64,000 bases of DNA from Opitutaceae bacterium EW11 (GTDB lineage Bacteria; Verrucomicrobiota; Verrucomicrobiia; Opitutales; Opitutaceae). A program made the position numbers and the translations under genes. The notes under the pieces are model-generated. The model made no database searches, had not been told where the DNA came from, and saw only the letters and a list, made by a program, of their open reading frames with translations. Below are positions 18,071-27,900 of the stretch, piece by piece (within the stretch, counting starts at the first letter, position 1; each line of letters starts with the position of its first letter). The stretch covers positions 1 to 64,000 of the forward strand of contig QAYY01000014.1 of assembly GCA_003054665.1 (NCBI GenBank). The letters run 5' to 3'.

Positions 18071-18781
18071 TTAGTGGCTGTGACCGCCGCCTTTGGTGAA
18101 GCGCAGTTCGGTCAGCCAGAGTTGTTCGACGCCCGCGGAAGCCACCGCTTCGCCGACGGCCGGACCCTTGACGATCTCGACGTACGAGTCGTCCGCCGCG
18201 CCCAGCGTGAGCTCCCTGCGCTGCCACCATTCGCCCGTGGCAACATAGACGAACGCGCCGGTGGCCGTCCGGTGGACTGCGGAACGAGGGAGAGCGCGCA
18301 CACGGCGCTCGGGCCCCCGGAGAACGACCTGCACGGAATCTCCGACTGCCGCCGCACCCTCGAGGGCAAACACGATTTCGACCTGCTTGAGCGCCGACGC
18401 GACATCGCGGCGCACGGAAATCAGCTCCGCACGCTCGGGCCGGCAGCGCTCGATCTCGTCGGCCAGTTCGGCTGGAACGAGCGCCAGCGCCCGGGCGGTC
18501 GAACCGGTTTCGAAGACGCTCGCCGCGACCGTCAGCCTCGGGGCGAGGATGCGTTCCTCGACTTGCGCCGTCCTGATTCCCAGTGCGGATGCCGTTGCGA
18601 CGGGAAGCCTGAGCCCGCGCCCTTCTTCAAACGCAACCTCGGTCTCGTCATGGGCGGCTTCACCGTGCTCGTGATCGCCGGCTTCTGCCCGATCGTGGGC
18701 CGGCGGCTTCTCCGTGCAGGAGGCCAGAAGCGGAAGCAGAAGTGCCGTAGCCAGTGTAGGGATAACACGGAGACGTTTCAC
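18071..18781 (-). CDS. czcB: short CzcB-like efflux adaptor lipoprotein
   Basis: The 236-residue protein has a GTG start at 18781. The GTGA overlap with the upstream czcC stop and the signal peptide support this start. The N-terminus is a lipoprotein signal (LLPLLASC, lipid Cys about residue 22) followed by a His/Glu-rich stretch (DHEHGEAAHDE). A strand-rich region LRLPVATASALGIRTAQVEE then leads directly to the beta-barrel and membrane-proximal parts (GDSVQVVLRGPERRVRALPR, VYVATGEWWQRRELTLG). The protein ends GGHSH. Typical CzcB/CusB adaptors have 380-520 residues with a lipoyl domain and alpha-helical hairpin. Most of that central part is missing here. His-rich ends suggest periplasmic metal binding. 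The frame is intact. Confidence 0.82.
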   Translation of the reverse strand: MKRLRVIPTLATALLLPLLASCTEKPPAHDRAEAGDHEHGEAAHDETEVAFEEGRGLRLPVATASALGIRTAQVEERILAPRLTVAASVFETGSTARALALVPAELADEIERCRPERAELISVRRDVASALKQVEIVFALEGAAAVGDSVQVVLRGPERRVRALPRSAVHRTATGAFVYVATGEWWQRRELTLGAADDSYVEIVKGPAVGEAVASAGVEQLWLTELRFTKGGGHSH

Positions 18782-20070
18782 GGGACGACCTCCACAAACT
18801 GGGATCCCAGTCCCGTCAGCTGCTGCAGTTTCAGCCCGGCCTCGATCGCCTCGCGCTGCGTCTCCAGCAACGCTTCCACCGCGTCGAGATAGCTGGTCTG
18901 AAGCTCGACGTAGGTCGCGATCGGAACGGCTCCGAGCCGGTAGTGCCGGTCGGCGAGATCGGCGGCCTCGCGGAATTTCGTCACCGCGTCCGGCGCCCAG
19001 CGTTTCGACTCGGCAACCTTGAGCGCGAATGACTCGGCCGCGATCAACACGTCCCGGGTCAGTTCGCGTTCCGCGAGAATTGCCGCGGCTTCCGCCTGGC
19101 GTTGACGTGCCGAGGCCATCTCGACGGCACCGCGCGTCCTGCCGGAGATCGGCAGTGGGAGGCTCACTCCGAGGCCGAGCACCGTCTCGCGGTCTCCGGC
19201 GGTTTCGCGGGAGACAAACGGTTTCACGTCGATAGCGGGGTAGCGCTCATGCCGCGCCAGCCGCACCTCGTAGCCCTGCTGCTGCAGTTCGACGCGGCGG
19301 ATGCGAAACTCGAAGTTGTTTTCCCTAGCCGCAGCGAGCAGCGCTTCACTCGACGGGCCGTCGTTGAACGCGAACTTCGGCGGCGCGATACGCAAAGCCG
19401 CATCCGGTTCGAGTCCGCGCAGCTGGTTCAACTCGATCAGCGCGGAACGGACGGCAAGCTCCGCTTCGACGGCGCGGCGTTGCAGCGCCAGTTCGCTTGC
19501 CTCGATCACGCGGGTTTCCAGGAGCGGTGTGATGCCTCCGGGGTCGCGCCCGACGAAGACCTGCTTGAGCGCCGCAAATCGATCGGCGACTTCGCGCACG
19601 GCTGACGCTTTGGCATTGGCGGCGTACAGTCCGAACGCAACCGCGCGAGCACGTGCGGCCAGTGCATTCTGGAAACGCGCAAGCCCCAGCTCCGCCAATT
19701 CCACCTGGCGGTTGGCGATCGCCTTCCGGAGCGACAAACGCCCCGGCCATTCAAACGTCTGCGTCACCGAGACCGACCACGCCGTGCCCGATCCCAGGAG
19801 AACGCCGGACCGGTCTTCGACGCGCTTGTGGCCGACGTCGACCGAGAGTTCGGGATCCTTGATCGCAGTCGAGATCCTAGCCGCGACTTTGGCGGCGGAG
19901 ATCTCCGCCTCGTAAAAGCGGAGCTCCGGATTCTTCGCGACGATCTCGTCGACAATTTTCTCGAGAGGAACCGGCGCGACCTCGGGCGGCGTCTGAGCCG
20001 GCAGTGTGGCCGCCAGGACGAAGACAGCGCCGAAAAAGTAGTGGGACGGAAAATACAAAATGGGTTTCAT
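18778..20070 (-). CDS. czcC: CzcC-like outer-membrane efflux factor (TolC family)
   Basis: The 430-residue protein starts at the ATG at 20070, which gives the signal peptide MKPILYFPSHYFFGAVFVLA with cleavage after PAQ. The open frame before it is not signal-like. Two OEP repeats are visible: residues about 40-220 (LVAKNPELRFYEAEISAAK-type helix, ALAARARAVAFGLYAANAKA) and 230-425 (NNFEFRIRRVELQQQGYEVR ... RHYRLGAVPIATYVELQTSY). This is the TolC/CzcC architecture. It overlaps the adaptor gene by 4 bp, showing translational coupling, and forms the outer-membrane channel of the metal pump. Confidence 0.9.
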   Translation of the reverse strand: MKPILYFPSHYFFGAVFVLAATLPAQTPPEVAPVPLEKIVDEIVAKNPELRFYEAEISAAKVAARISTAIKDPELSVDVGHKRVEDRSGVLLGSGTAWSVSVTQTFEWPGRLSLRKAIANRQVELAELGLARFQNALAARARAVAFGLYAANAKASAVREVADRFAALKQVFVGRDPGGITPLLETRVIEASELALQRRAVEAELAVRSALIELNQLRGLEPDAALRIAPPKFAFNDGPSSEALLAAARENNFEFRIRRVELQQQGYEVRLARHERYPAIDVKPFVSRETAGDRETVLGLGVSLPLPISGRTRGAVEMASARQRQAEAAAILAERELTRDVLIAAESFALKVAESKRWAPDAVTKFREAADLADRHYRLGAVPIATYVELQTSYLDAVEALLETQREAIEAGLKLQQLTGLGSQFVEVVP

Positions 20071-20196
20071 GGAGGCAGGAGAGGGGAGCCGCGGCACAAC
20101 GCCGCGGCAGGGCACGACGGTGCCCAGTGACTTGCGGACGCTTCGGAGCGTCAGCGCAGGGTTGCAGGTTCGCCTATCGGCCCGCGCAGGGGCCGT

Positions 20197-20577
20197 TCAG
20201 GAGAGGAGGACGGTTGGGGCGCGCGACGGCGGCGCCGTTCGCCGTACGAAATGCCACGTCGAAACCCAATCGAGGGGACGTGCAAGAGGCGCTCGACGGA
20301 GATGCTCGTCGTCGCGTTCGACGTGGACGAGCGTGATGAAGCTCAGAAGGAACGGATCCAGCGTGCGGACCGCAGGGGCTCCGATCGCGTCCGCCCGTTC
20401 GCTTGGACGATATGCGCCGTGCTGTTCCTCCGCGCACGTTCCGATGCCGCAGGGTCTTTCCGGCAAACCGGTGTCGCACGAAGGCAGAATTCCGGCCCCG
20501 ACCAAGTCGCAGTGCTGCGTCCCCGAAATCCAGAGGACCAGCAGCAGAAGCGAAAAAAGACGCAGCAGTCGCGGCAT
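20197..20577 (-). CDS. small secreted Cys-containing protein upstream of czcCBA
   Basis: The 126-residue protein starts at the ATG at 20577. The first 17 residues are a strong hydrophobic signal (LLRLFSLLLLVLWISG). The mature part has TQHCDLVGAGILPSCD and later CGIGTCAEE, then ends APTVLLS. Similar short secreted proteins with an early HC and a second Cys pair are, as far as I recall, found next to CusCBA/CzcCBA sets in Verrucomicrobia, and the position here, 127 bp before czcC on the same strand, fits. Inferred role: periplasmic metal binding or sensing. The open frame runs upstream into the ADOP gene, but that part is antisense-quality sequence and is not included. Confidence 0.55.
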   Translation of the reverse strand: MPRLLRLFSLLLLVLWISGTQHCDLVGAGILPSCDTGLPERPCGIGTCAEEQHGAYRPSERADAIGAPAVRTLDPFLLSFITLVHVERDDEHLRRAPLARPLDWVSTWHFVRRTAPPSRAPTVLLS

Positions 20578-20669
20578 GAGCGAGCGCGAGACCGTGCGAA
20601 GCCGAAGGACCGTGTCAAGCGGAGAGGACTCTTCGCGGTCGAGCGGCGCGGCGAAGACTCGCGTCGCCG

Positions 20670-23045
20670 TCACTCGGCGCGAAGTGCGTCCAGCGGGCTC
20701 ACGCGGGTGGCCCGCCACGCGGGCAAAAACGCTGCGGCAAGTGCGGCTAGCGCGAGAACGCCGACCGAGACCAGATAGCTCAACGGATCGCTCGTACCGG
20801 ATTGGTACAGCAGCGCGGCGAACAGCCGTGTCGCGGCTAGCGCGCCGGCGATGCCCACGATTCCGCCCAGAAGGACAAGTCGAAATCCTTGCCCCAGAAC
20901 CAGGCGCAGGATGTCGCCTGTCTGGGCCCCGATTGCGATACGCACACCGATTTCCCGAGTGCGCTGTTGAACCGAAAAGGCGACGACTCCGTAGGTGCCA
21001 AGTGAGGCGAGGGCGAGCGCCGCAGCGGCAAACCCACCGAGGATCCCGGTGATCATGCGTTCACGGCTCAGGTTGTCCGACCGCAGATCCTGGAGCGTCC
21101 GGATCCCGAATACAGGCACGGACGAATCGGCCTTCTTGACCACGCTCCGGACCGCGGCGGCCAACGGCGCCGTCGAGCCCGTGGTGCGTACGACCAACTG
21201 CATCGGCCCGTAGAGAAACCGATGCATCGACCAATAAAAAGTCGGGGTGGGCTCCGCATCGAGACGCTCGAGGACATCACCCACCGTGCCGATCACGGTC
21301 AGCCTATCTCCGCCAACGCGGAGTTGCTCAATCTCGCGCCCGATCGGGTTTTCGTCTCCGAAAAGCAGCTTGGCGAGCGACGCGGACAAAACGACGGCGT
21401 TGCGCGCCTCGTCCGGCGACAATCCAGAAAACGTGCGGCCGCGTAGCAGCGGAATCCGCATGGCATCGAAGTAGCCCCCGTCGACCAGCCGCCAGCTCGA
21501 CTGAATGGATTTGCCGGGCGGAAGCGGCGTCGGACCGACCGGGAAAACGTTGTTGCTCGTATTGCCGCCGGTGAGAGGGAGGCTGCTGATCAGTCCGACG
21601 CGGGTGACGTTGGGTAGCGCGCCGACCTGCGCGGCGACTGCTTCGTAGAACGAGACGGCGCTGGGTCGGTCACCCGGCTGCAGCGAAGCCGTCAGCACCT
21701 GTTCGACGGCAAATCCGGGATTCACGTGGGTCAGTCGCCAGAAATTGCGAATGAAGACGGCGGCTCCGACGAGGAGCGAAAGAGACAAGCCAAGCTGGGC
21801 GACGACCAGGGCATTGCGCGTGCGAGCGTGGCTGCCGGCCCGAGCGGACTTCTGTTTCAACGCCTCCTGCGGATCGGCGTGGGAGGTCGTCTTGAGCGCG
21901 GGACTCAACCCCGCCAGGAATCCGACCAGCAGCGTAATGCCGCAGGCCGCGAGAAGGACGCGGACGTCTACGGAAATCTCCGTGGCACGCGGCAGATTCG
22001 CCGTGCGCATTCCGGCGACTGCCCAGAGCGACAACAAGATTCCAAAGAGGCCGCCGATGCCAGTGATGATAAAGCTCTCGATGACCAGTTGCCGGACGAT
22101 GCGCCATCGCCCGGCACCAAGCGCGGCGCGGATCGCCAGTTCGTGCGCACGAGCCGAAGCACGCACGAGGAGCAGATTTGAAAGATTGGCGCACGTGATG
22201 AGCAGCAAGAGCCCGACGGCTCCAAGCAACAGGTACAAGCGCGTGCTCACTTCCGGCCCGACGACCACTTTGGATAACGGCACGGCCTCGATGCTCCAAT
22301 CTCGGTCGGAGTCGGAGTACTCGCTATACAGCTGGGCCGCGATCGCCTTCAGCTCCGCCTCGGCTTGCTCGCGTGTATAGCTCGCTTTCACCCGTCCGTA
22401 GACGGCAAGAACGTGCTCGTATCGACGATCGGTGGTGCGGTCCTCGTCCCGGAGGGGAATGGCGATCTCCAGGTTGCCCGGGAAGAACGCGTCCGCGGGC
22501 ATCACGCCGACGATGGTGTAACGCGTCCCGCCAAGTGTGACGGACTGCCCAACCGCGTCGGGCCGGCCTCCGAAATGTCGCTGCCAGAAACCGTGGCTGA
22601 GGATCGCCACCTGATTGTGGCCCGGGCGATCCTCTTCCTCGAGAAAGCCGCGCCCCACGGCCGGTTCCAGACCGAGCGTGGACAGGAGATTCGCGGTCAT
22701 GACGTGAACGTTCACCAGTTCGGGCTCGCCGCTGCCGCCCGTGTAACTCATGGACCGATCGGTCATCGCAGCCAGCGACACCCAATTCGTGTTGCGACTT
22801 CGCCAGTCGCAGTAGTTCGGATACGAGACGGCAAATCTCTGGATCTGGCGCGGCAGATTCGCCTCGTAAATGACGGCAAGCCGTTCCGCCTCCGGCAACG
22901 CCACGGGACGAAGCACCAGCGCATTGACGGCGCTGAACATCGCCGTCGCCGCACCGATGCCCAGCGCGACGACGACGATCGCGATGAGCGTGAACCCTGG
23001 GGACTTGGTCAGTTGGCGGCAGGCAAAACGAAAATCGGAGAGCAT
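20670..23045 (-). CDS. ADOP-type ABC transporter permease (MacB-like, orphan)
   Basis: The 791-residue protein is an acidobacterial duplicated orphan permease. The N-terminus LSDFRFACRQLTKSPGFTLI and first helix (AIVVVALGIGAATAMFSAVN) lead to a MacB periplasmic core domain (about residues 50-235, HVMTANLLSTLGLEPAVGRG). Three helices and a FtsX domain follow (LLGAVGLLLLITCANLSNLL), then the whole unit repeats (second core 430-640, second FtsX near the C-terminus ending RVSPLDALRAE). No ATPase gene is adjacent. Such proteins have no proven substrate. It lies just upstream of the small Cys protein and czcCBA, but a functional link is not evident. Confidence 0.92.
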   Translation of the reverse strand: MLSDFRFACRQLTKSPGFTLIAIVVVALGIGAATAMFSAVNALVLRPVALPEAERLAVIYEANLPRQIQRFAVSYPNYCDWRSRNTNWVSLAAMTDRSMSYTGGSGEPELVNVHVMTANLLSTLGLEPAVGRGFLEEEDRPGHNQVAILSHGFWQRHFGGRPDAVGQSVTLGGTRYTIVGVMPADAFFPGNLEIAIPLRDEDRTTDRRYEHVLAVYGRVKASYTREQAEAELKAIAAQLYSEYSDSDRDWSIEAVPLSKVVVGPEVSTRLYLLLGAVGLLLLITCANLSNLLLVRASARAHELAIRAALGAGRWRIVRQLVIESFIITGIGGLFGILLSLWAVAGMRTANLPRATEISVDVRVLLAACGITLLVGFLAGLSPALKTTSHADPQEALKQKSARAGSHARTRNALVVAQLGLSLSLLVGAAVFIRNFWRLTHVNPGFAVEQVLTASLQPGDRPSAVSFYEAVAAQVGALPNVTRVGLISSLPLTGGNTSNNVFPVGPTPLPPGKSIQSSWRLVDGGYFDAMRIPLLRGRTFSGLSPDEARNAVVLSASLAKLLFGDENPIGREIEQLRVGGDRLTVIGTVGDVLERLDAEPTPTFYWSMHRFLYGPMQLVVRTTGSTAPLAAAVRSVVKKADSSVPVFGIRTLQDLRSDNLSRERMITGILGGFAAAALALASLGTYGVVAFSVQQRTREIGVRIAIGAQTGDILRLVLGQGFRLVLLGGIVGIAGALAATRLFAALLYQSGTSDPLSYLVSVGVLALAALAAAFLPAWRATRVSPLDALRAE

Positions 23046-23099
23046 CGGAAAGGTTATGGGGCGAAGCGTGCTTGAGGTTCTTCCAGCGGAGTCGGAGCT

Positions 23100-24308
23100 C
23101 TAGCCTGCGGCATTCGCCGACGAAGGATCAGCGGCGGGTCGTGTGCGCTTCGCTGGAGGAGCGTCGCTGACTGTCGTTGTCCGGCCGGTGAGTACCGCGT
23201 CCTTGATCGCGGCGATCACGGTCATGTCCGCCAGCCCTTCTTCGCCGGAAACGCGCGTCGAGCGGCCTTCGATGATGCAGCGGGCGAAGTCGTCCATCTG
23301 CACCGTCGTTTGGTTCACGCGGGCGATATTCAGGCTCCCTTCGTGAGTGCGGCCGATGGGAGCCTGTGCACCGCCTTGAAACGCCGGCTCGAGTTCTATC
23401 CATCCGCGCCCCTGGGAGGAGGCTGCATAAAGCCGATCCACATAAGACGAGTAGGAGACGGTGTGCGTCGAAATCGCTCCGTTCGGAAATTCCATCTGGA
23501 AATGATACGACTCAGGGATTTCGATAAACCGGTCTTTTTCGAACGTATAAGCCTGCGCGGTCACTCGGACAGGATTCTCGCCGGTGAGGTAGCGCGCGGC
23601 TTCCACGCAATACACGCCGAGGTCCATGATCGCGCCGCCACCGCCTTCCTTGATCTTGAAACGCCAACTCTGCGGGTTGGGATAGTTGAAGCCGAGACTG
23701 GCCTCGATCAGTTTGATCGGACCGAAGACCTTTTCCTGTCCGATCCGCATGGCTTCGAGGTGAAAAGGATCGAACCGCAGCCGGTATCCGATCGACAGCT
23801 GGCGGTTGGCACCGCGGCAGGCGGCGATCATCTGCCGGCACTCCTCGGGATTCATCGCCATGGGTTTTTCGCAGATCACGTGTTTTCCGGCTCGGGCTGC
23901 CCGGATTGTATATTCCGCGTGAAGGAAATTCGGGAGGACGATATAGACGATATCGATATCCGGATTATCCGCGATCTGGTCGAAATGTTCGTAGTCGTAG
24001 ACGTTGGCGGCCGGTAGGCTGAAATCCCTTGCCCAGGTCGAACGCTTCTCCGGCGAGCCCGAGACGATGCCACGCAGTTCGCACCAACGCGTCTCGCGGA
24101 GCGAAGGTCCGAGCATGGATTGGCTGTAATTGCCGAGGCCGACGAGGGCGACGCCCAGCTTTTTGTTTGCCGGGGCGGGAGCGGCTGCGTCGTCAGCCCT
24201 CGCCGGAAAAGCTCCAGAACCCAGGACAGCGAGACCAATGCCGCCTCGGGCCATGAGTTGCAGCGCCTCGCGCCGTGAATACTGAGCCGTGGCAGCGGAT
24301 GATGTCAT
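23100..24308 (-). CDS. Gfo/Idh/MocA family oxidoreductase, Tat-exported
   Basis: The 402-residue protein has a Tat signal: SRREALQLMARGGIGLAVLG with cleavage near ARADD. The NAD(P)-binding Rossmann domain begins LGVALVGLGNYSQSMLG (residues about 50-170) and carries the family signature AGKHVICEKPMAMNPEECRQ, in which Lys of EKP is catalytic. The C-terminal GFO_IDH_MocA alpha/beta domain (residues 180-375) has GGGGAIMDLGVYCVEAARYL. Such exported enzymes resemble glucose-fructose oxidoreductase and act on sugars in the periplasm. Substrate unknown. It is upstream of, and parallel to, the ADOP gene, 55 bp away. Confidence 0.9.
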   Translation of the reverse strand: MTSSAATAQYSRREALQLMARGGIGLAVLGSGAFPARADDAAAPAPANKKLGVALVGLGNYSQSMLGPSLRETRWCELRGIVSGSPEKRSTWARDFSLPAANVYDYEHFDQIADNPDIDIVYIVLPNFLHAEYTIRAARAGKHVICEKPMAMNPEECRQMIAACRGANRQLSIGYRLRFDPFHLEAMRIGQEKVFGPIKLIEASLGFNYPNPQSWRFKIKEGGGGAIMDLGVYCVEAARYLTGENPVRVTAQAYTFEKDRFIEIPESYHFQMEFPNGAISTHTVSYSSYVDRLYAASSQGRGWIELEPAFQGGAQAPIGRTHEGSLNIARVNQTTVQMDDFARCIIEGRSTRVSGEEGLADMTVIAAIKDAVLTGRTTTVSDAPPAKRTRPAADPSSANAAG

Positions 24309-24588
24309 AGACGTTTCTCGGAGCTTAAGAGGGACTGGTGAGGGAAGAGAGTTCGCCGAGAGGGGGTTCGGTGAATCTAGCGGCGGTGTGAATACACGGG
24401 AGCGAGTACCATTCGCTCTCGCGTACCGTGTGACGCAGATCGAATGCCAGCTCGCTTCGAGGATCCTATGAGCCTCTCTCGCCGCCGCTTACGCAATCAT
24501 GGAAACTGCTCGGCGTGTAGTGGAGTTTCGATACCGAAATAGGCCTTTCCCGAGACTGGGATCTCGTTCGCCGCGCTAAAGCCGATAA

Positions 24589-24680
24589 GGAAAGAATCGA
24601 GGGGGGCCAGGCGGGCCGAAAAGAGGTGGGCCTGCGGCCCATGCTTTTCGGCACAACGCCGCCCGCCTCGATTCTTTTCC
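24589..24680. repeat. large compound palindrome 1
   Basis: Outer arms GGAAAGAATCGAGG (24589-24602) plus GGCGGGC (24610-24616) pair with 24661-24680, interrupted by a 7-nt bulge. Inner arms GCCGAAAAG (24615-24623) and CTTTTCGGC (24644-24652) are perfect. The core TGGGCC/GGCCCA (24627-24641) closes the tip. The whole 92-nt unit folds into a near-continuous rod on either strand. It looks like a dispersed repetitive palindrome (REP/MITE-like) or a structured RNA. Confidence 0.6.
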
Positions 24681-24702
24681 CACCCGAAGGGCTGGGGCGG
24701 AA

Positions 24703-24781
24703 GCGAGCACGGTGCGGCGTTGTGAACAAGGGGCAGGGCTGAAAGCCCAGCTCCCTTGTTCCCGCCTTGCACTCTGCTCGC
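24703..24781. repeat. large compound palindrome 2
   Basis: Outer arms GCGAGCA (24703-24709) and TGCTCGC (24775-24781) and an inner stem GAACAAGGG (24724-24732) with CCCTTGTTC (24753-24761), tip AGGGCT/AGCCC, give a 79-nt imperfect hairpin directly after palindrome 1. Between the arms the two strands differ by several positions but remain largely pairable. Confidence 0.55.
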
Positions 24782-24851
24782 TCCGTTCCCAGGTGAGCCC
24801 ACCTGCGTTTCCCCTCGTCTGTTTTGACCCGTCAGAGCCGTCGAGGGGCGC

Positions 24852-24869
24852 CTACGACCAAAGTAGTAG
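24852..24869 (+). promoter_or_regulatory. candidate operator upstream of sensor kinase
   Basis: CTACGAC and GTAGTAG separated by CAAA make a 7-4-7 inverted repeat with one mismatch, 120 bp before the kinase start. Similar CTAAAGTCG(T/C)AG strings lie about 100-140 bp upstream of the GT2 gene (40626-40637) and the GH115 gene (43714-43725), in the same orientation relative to the gene. A NarL-type regulator, such as the one encoded at 28010, is a possible reader. This is inference. Confidence 0.35.
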
Positions 24870-24989
24870 CCCAAATCGCTCGCCTGGGGGAGGTCTTGCG
24901 ACAGAATTGAGCAAGACAAGAATACGACCCTCGATGCGCAGGCATGTGGCTGTGCAGCACGGGGCGTTGGTCCTCTGTGCAATCCCAGT

Positions 24990-27900
24990 TTGATATCCGT
25001 CTCACGTTTCATTCTCTGGCTGTGTCTTTTGGTTTCGATTGCGGCGACAACCGCTGCGGCGTCCGTCCCCGTCGGCCATCCGCCGACGCGCCGATATTCC
25101 TTTGAGGAAATTGGCTTCGTGGCGCGCGGCACCCCGCTGACGTTCGATCAATACGGCAGAATCGGGATTTCGGGGACCGACGCTTTTGTCGTGCTGAACG
25201 ACAATGTCTGGAAAAACCTACTCGAAGCGGGCGCGGACCCAATTCCACTCAACGCCGTCAAGACGGATTCTGACGGCACTCTCTATTACGCCTCTCTCGC
25301 GTCGTGGGGACGCCTCGAAAAGACACCGTCGGGATGTTATAGGGCGACTCCCCTTTTGCAGGAAGCTCCGCCGAGCTGGGTTCTTTCCACGCACTTTGAT
25401 CGTGTTTTGCTCACGTCGGACAGCGTTTATATCGCAGGCTTTAACGGCATGATCCGTTGGGACCGGGCGTCGCGAAAGACGACTTTTTTCGAGGTGCCGA
25501 ATCTGTCGAGCATCTATGTCTACGAAGGAAATGTGTTCATCTCCACGCACTCCCACGAGCGGCTGAGATTGGACCTCCAGACCAACACGCTGGAGAGGGA
25601 CACGAACGACGCGTCGGAGACGTTTGCCGTTCGGCACTTCGTGGACACCGGACCTCACACGGCGTTGATCGCCACGATGGGCCGTCATCTTCTCCGCTTG
25701 GCGGGCGACACAGTCGAACCGGTAACGGGTCGGCTGGGCGGAGAACTGCCAGGCCCGGTGCTCGCGATGCAACGCCTCCCCGAGGGTGAAATCGCCGTCT
25801 CCGTTGCCGCAATGGGCGTTTTTCTCGTGGATTCATCGGGGCGCGTCAAAACGGAGATCGCCGGCCCGAATGATCCGCAGATCACCAATCTCGCGTGCAT
25901 GGAGCCGGGAGTGCTGTGGGGCGCGACTGAGCACGGGGTTGTGAAGATTTTCTATCGCAGCCGTTTCGACACATTTGGCCAGGCGGATGGAATCCCGGTG
26001 GTTTGGCCGCAAATCGTGTCGTGGGACGGGGGAGTAATCGTGGCCTCAGGTGGTCGCTTCTATGAAAGCGTGCCCGAGAGCGGGACGGGCGAACGGCCGT
26101 TTCGGCCGCTGCAGGACGAGCCGAAAGTCGGCGGATGGGGGATCGCAACCTCGGGAGACACTCTCTTCTTGGGGAACAACCTCGGGGTCTTTGCTCGCAC
26201 CCCGGGCAAGCCGTTCGAGTGCGTGTTGGCGGGACTGGATGCGTTTCGACTCGCTGCTTCGGAAGACGGCACCTGCTTCGTGATCGGCGAGCGGGAAATC
26301 GCCGCTCTTCGGAAGACAAATGGCGAATGGCGCGAGGCCGCACCACGCATCAAGGGCGGAGGGAATCCGTACAACGTTCATTCCGTCGACCGCGCCGTCT
26401 GGATCGAACTCGGGGTCAATCGCGTTGCGCGACTAACGATGAAATCCGGCGCGATACAGCTTCAGACCTTCGAGGACTTCGGCTGGGATCCCGGTTGGAT
26501 TCACGTGTCAAGTGTCGGCCATCGCGTGATCCTGGCTGGAGCAAAAAACCATCGCGCTTACTACAACGAGGACTTGGAGCAATTCACTTCGGCGGCAGAG
26601 CTCGACCGCGTGTTGTCTGCGTCTCCCGTTCCTGTTCGCCGTCTTTTGCGCGATTCCCGGGGTGTGTATTGGGGCTCCTACGACAGCGGCGTGCTCACCC
26701 TTACGCCGCGGGGGGCCGATCTTCAGGTCGACCAACGAGGGTTGGCGGGAATTTCGGAGGTGGTTCCCCGTTTGCAGGTTTTGGAGGCAGGGACGGATGT
26801 CTGGGTTTGCGGTCGACACTCGCTGGCCCGTGTCTCGATCGACGCCCCGGCTTCGGACGTCAGCATGGCACCCGCTCCGACACTGGTCAGCGCGCGGGAT
26901 GACCGCACAAATCTTGATCTCCTGAATGCGAACTCGGCAATCGAGTGGCGTCGGCTTCCGTATCGGAACAACAGTCTCACGTTGGCGTTCTTCCGAGGCA
27001 CTTACGTCGGGTATCGCTCCCATGGTTACCGCCATCGGCTGAACGACGGCGGTTGGGTGACTGAGAAGAACAGTTCTCGCGTTTCGCTGTATGACCTTCG
27101 CGAGGGAGACTATCGCCTCGCGGTACAGGCGGTGGACGACGCGGGGCCGTTTGGGGCCACCAGCACCTTCGAGTTCGCTGTCCTGCCTCCGTGGTACAGG
27201 ACATGGTTCGCCTTTGCGGCATACGGCAGCCTTGGCGTTATTCTACTTTTTGCGGCGTCGCGACTGTCGGCCCGGCGCACGCGCGCCAGAAACCGGGAGC
27301 TGCAACGGCTCGTGTCGGAGCGCACCCGGCAGTTGGAACGCACGATAGTCCAGCTGGGGGAAGAGGCGAGGGAGCGAGCCACGTTGGAGGAGCGCAATCG
27401 ACTGGCGAACGAGATCCACGACAGTCTCGAGCAAGGATTCACCGGACTGGCCATGCAGTTGGAGGCAACCTCGCGATTGCCCCTTGTGGGGCCGGAGGTG
27501 TCGGCGGGAATTCAAACCGCGATCGAGATGATCTCGTTTTGCCGGAAAGAAGTGCGCAACGCGGTGAGGAATCTGCACTCCGCGATTCTGGACAACCGGG
27601 GGCTGGACAATGCGCTCGGGCAGCTAATCAAGCAGCTCGGGCTACCCGACGGGGCAGCGAGCTTGGAAATCATCGGGGCGCCACGCCCGCTCAGTTCATC
27701 GGTTGAGCACCACCTGATCCGTATCGCACAAGAGGCGATTGCGAACGTCGTGAAGCACGCACGCGCCCAAACCGTGGCCGTCACGTTGAACTACACGGAT
27801 GACGCGGTCAGCCTCACCGTGGCCGACGACGGCGTGGGACTCGCGACGGCTAGGCCCAGCGGTTCAGCGTCGGGGCACTTCGGCGTGCCGAGCATCCGCG

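Larger units (their letters stand above)
24309..24989. other. 681-bp divergent intergenic region with hairpins
   Basis: The spacer separates the minus-strand Gfo/Idh/MocA gene from the plus-strand sensor kinase. It contains two large adjacent imperfect hairpins (24589-24680 and 24703-24781), a small one (AGGTG/CACCT at 24791-24804) and a candidate operator at 24852-24869, annotated separately. No open frame resembles a protein family. Confidence 0.6.

Noticed and set aside
16727-18892. 721-codon plus-strand open frame across czcA and czcB
   Set aside because: It spans two convincingly conserved minus-strand genes and their junction and has antisense composition.
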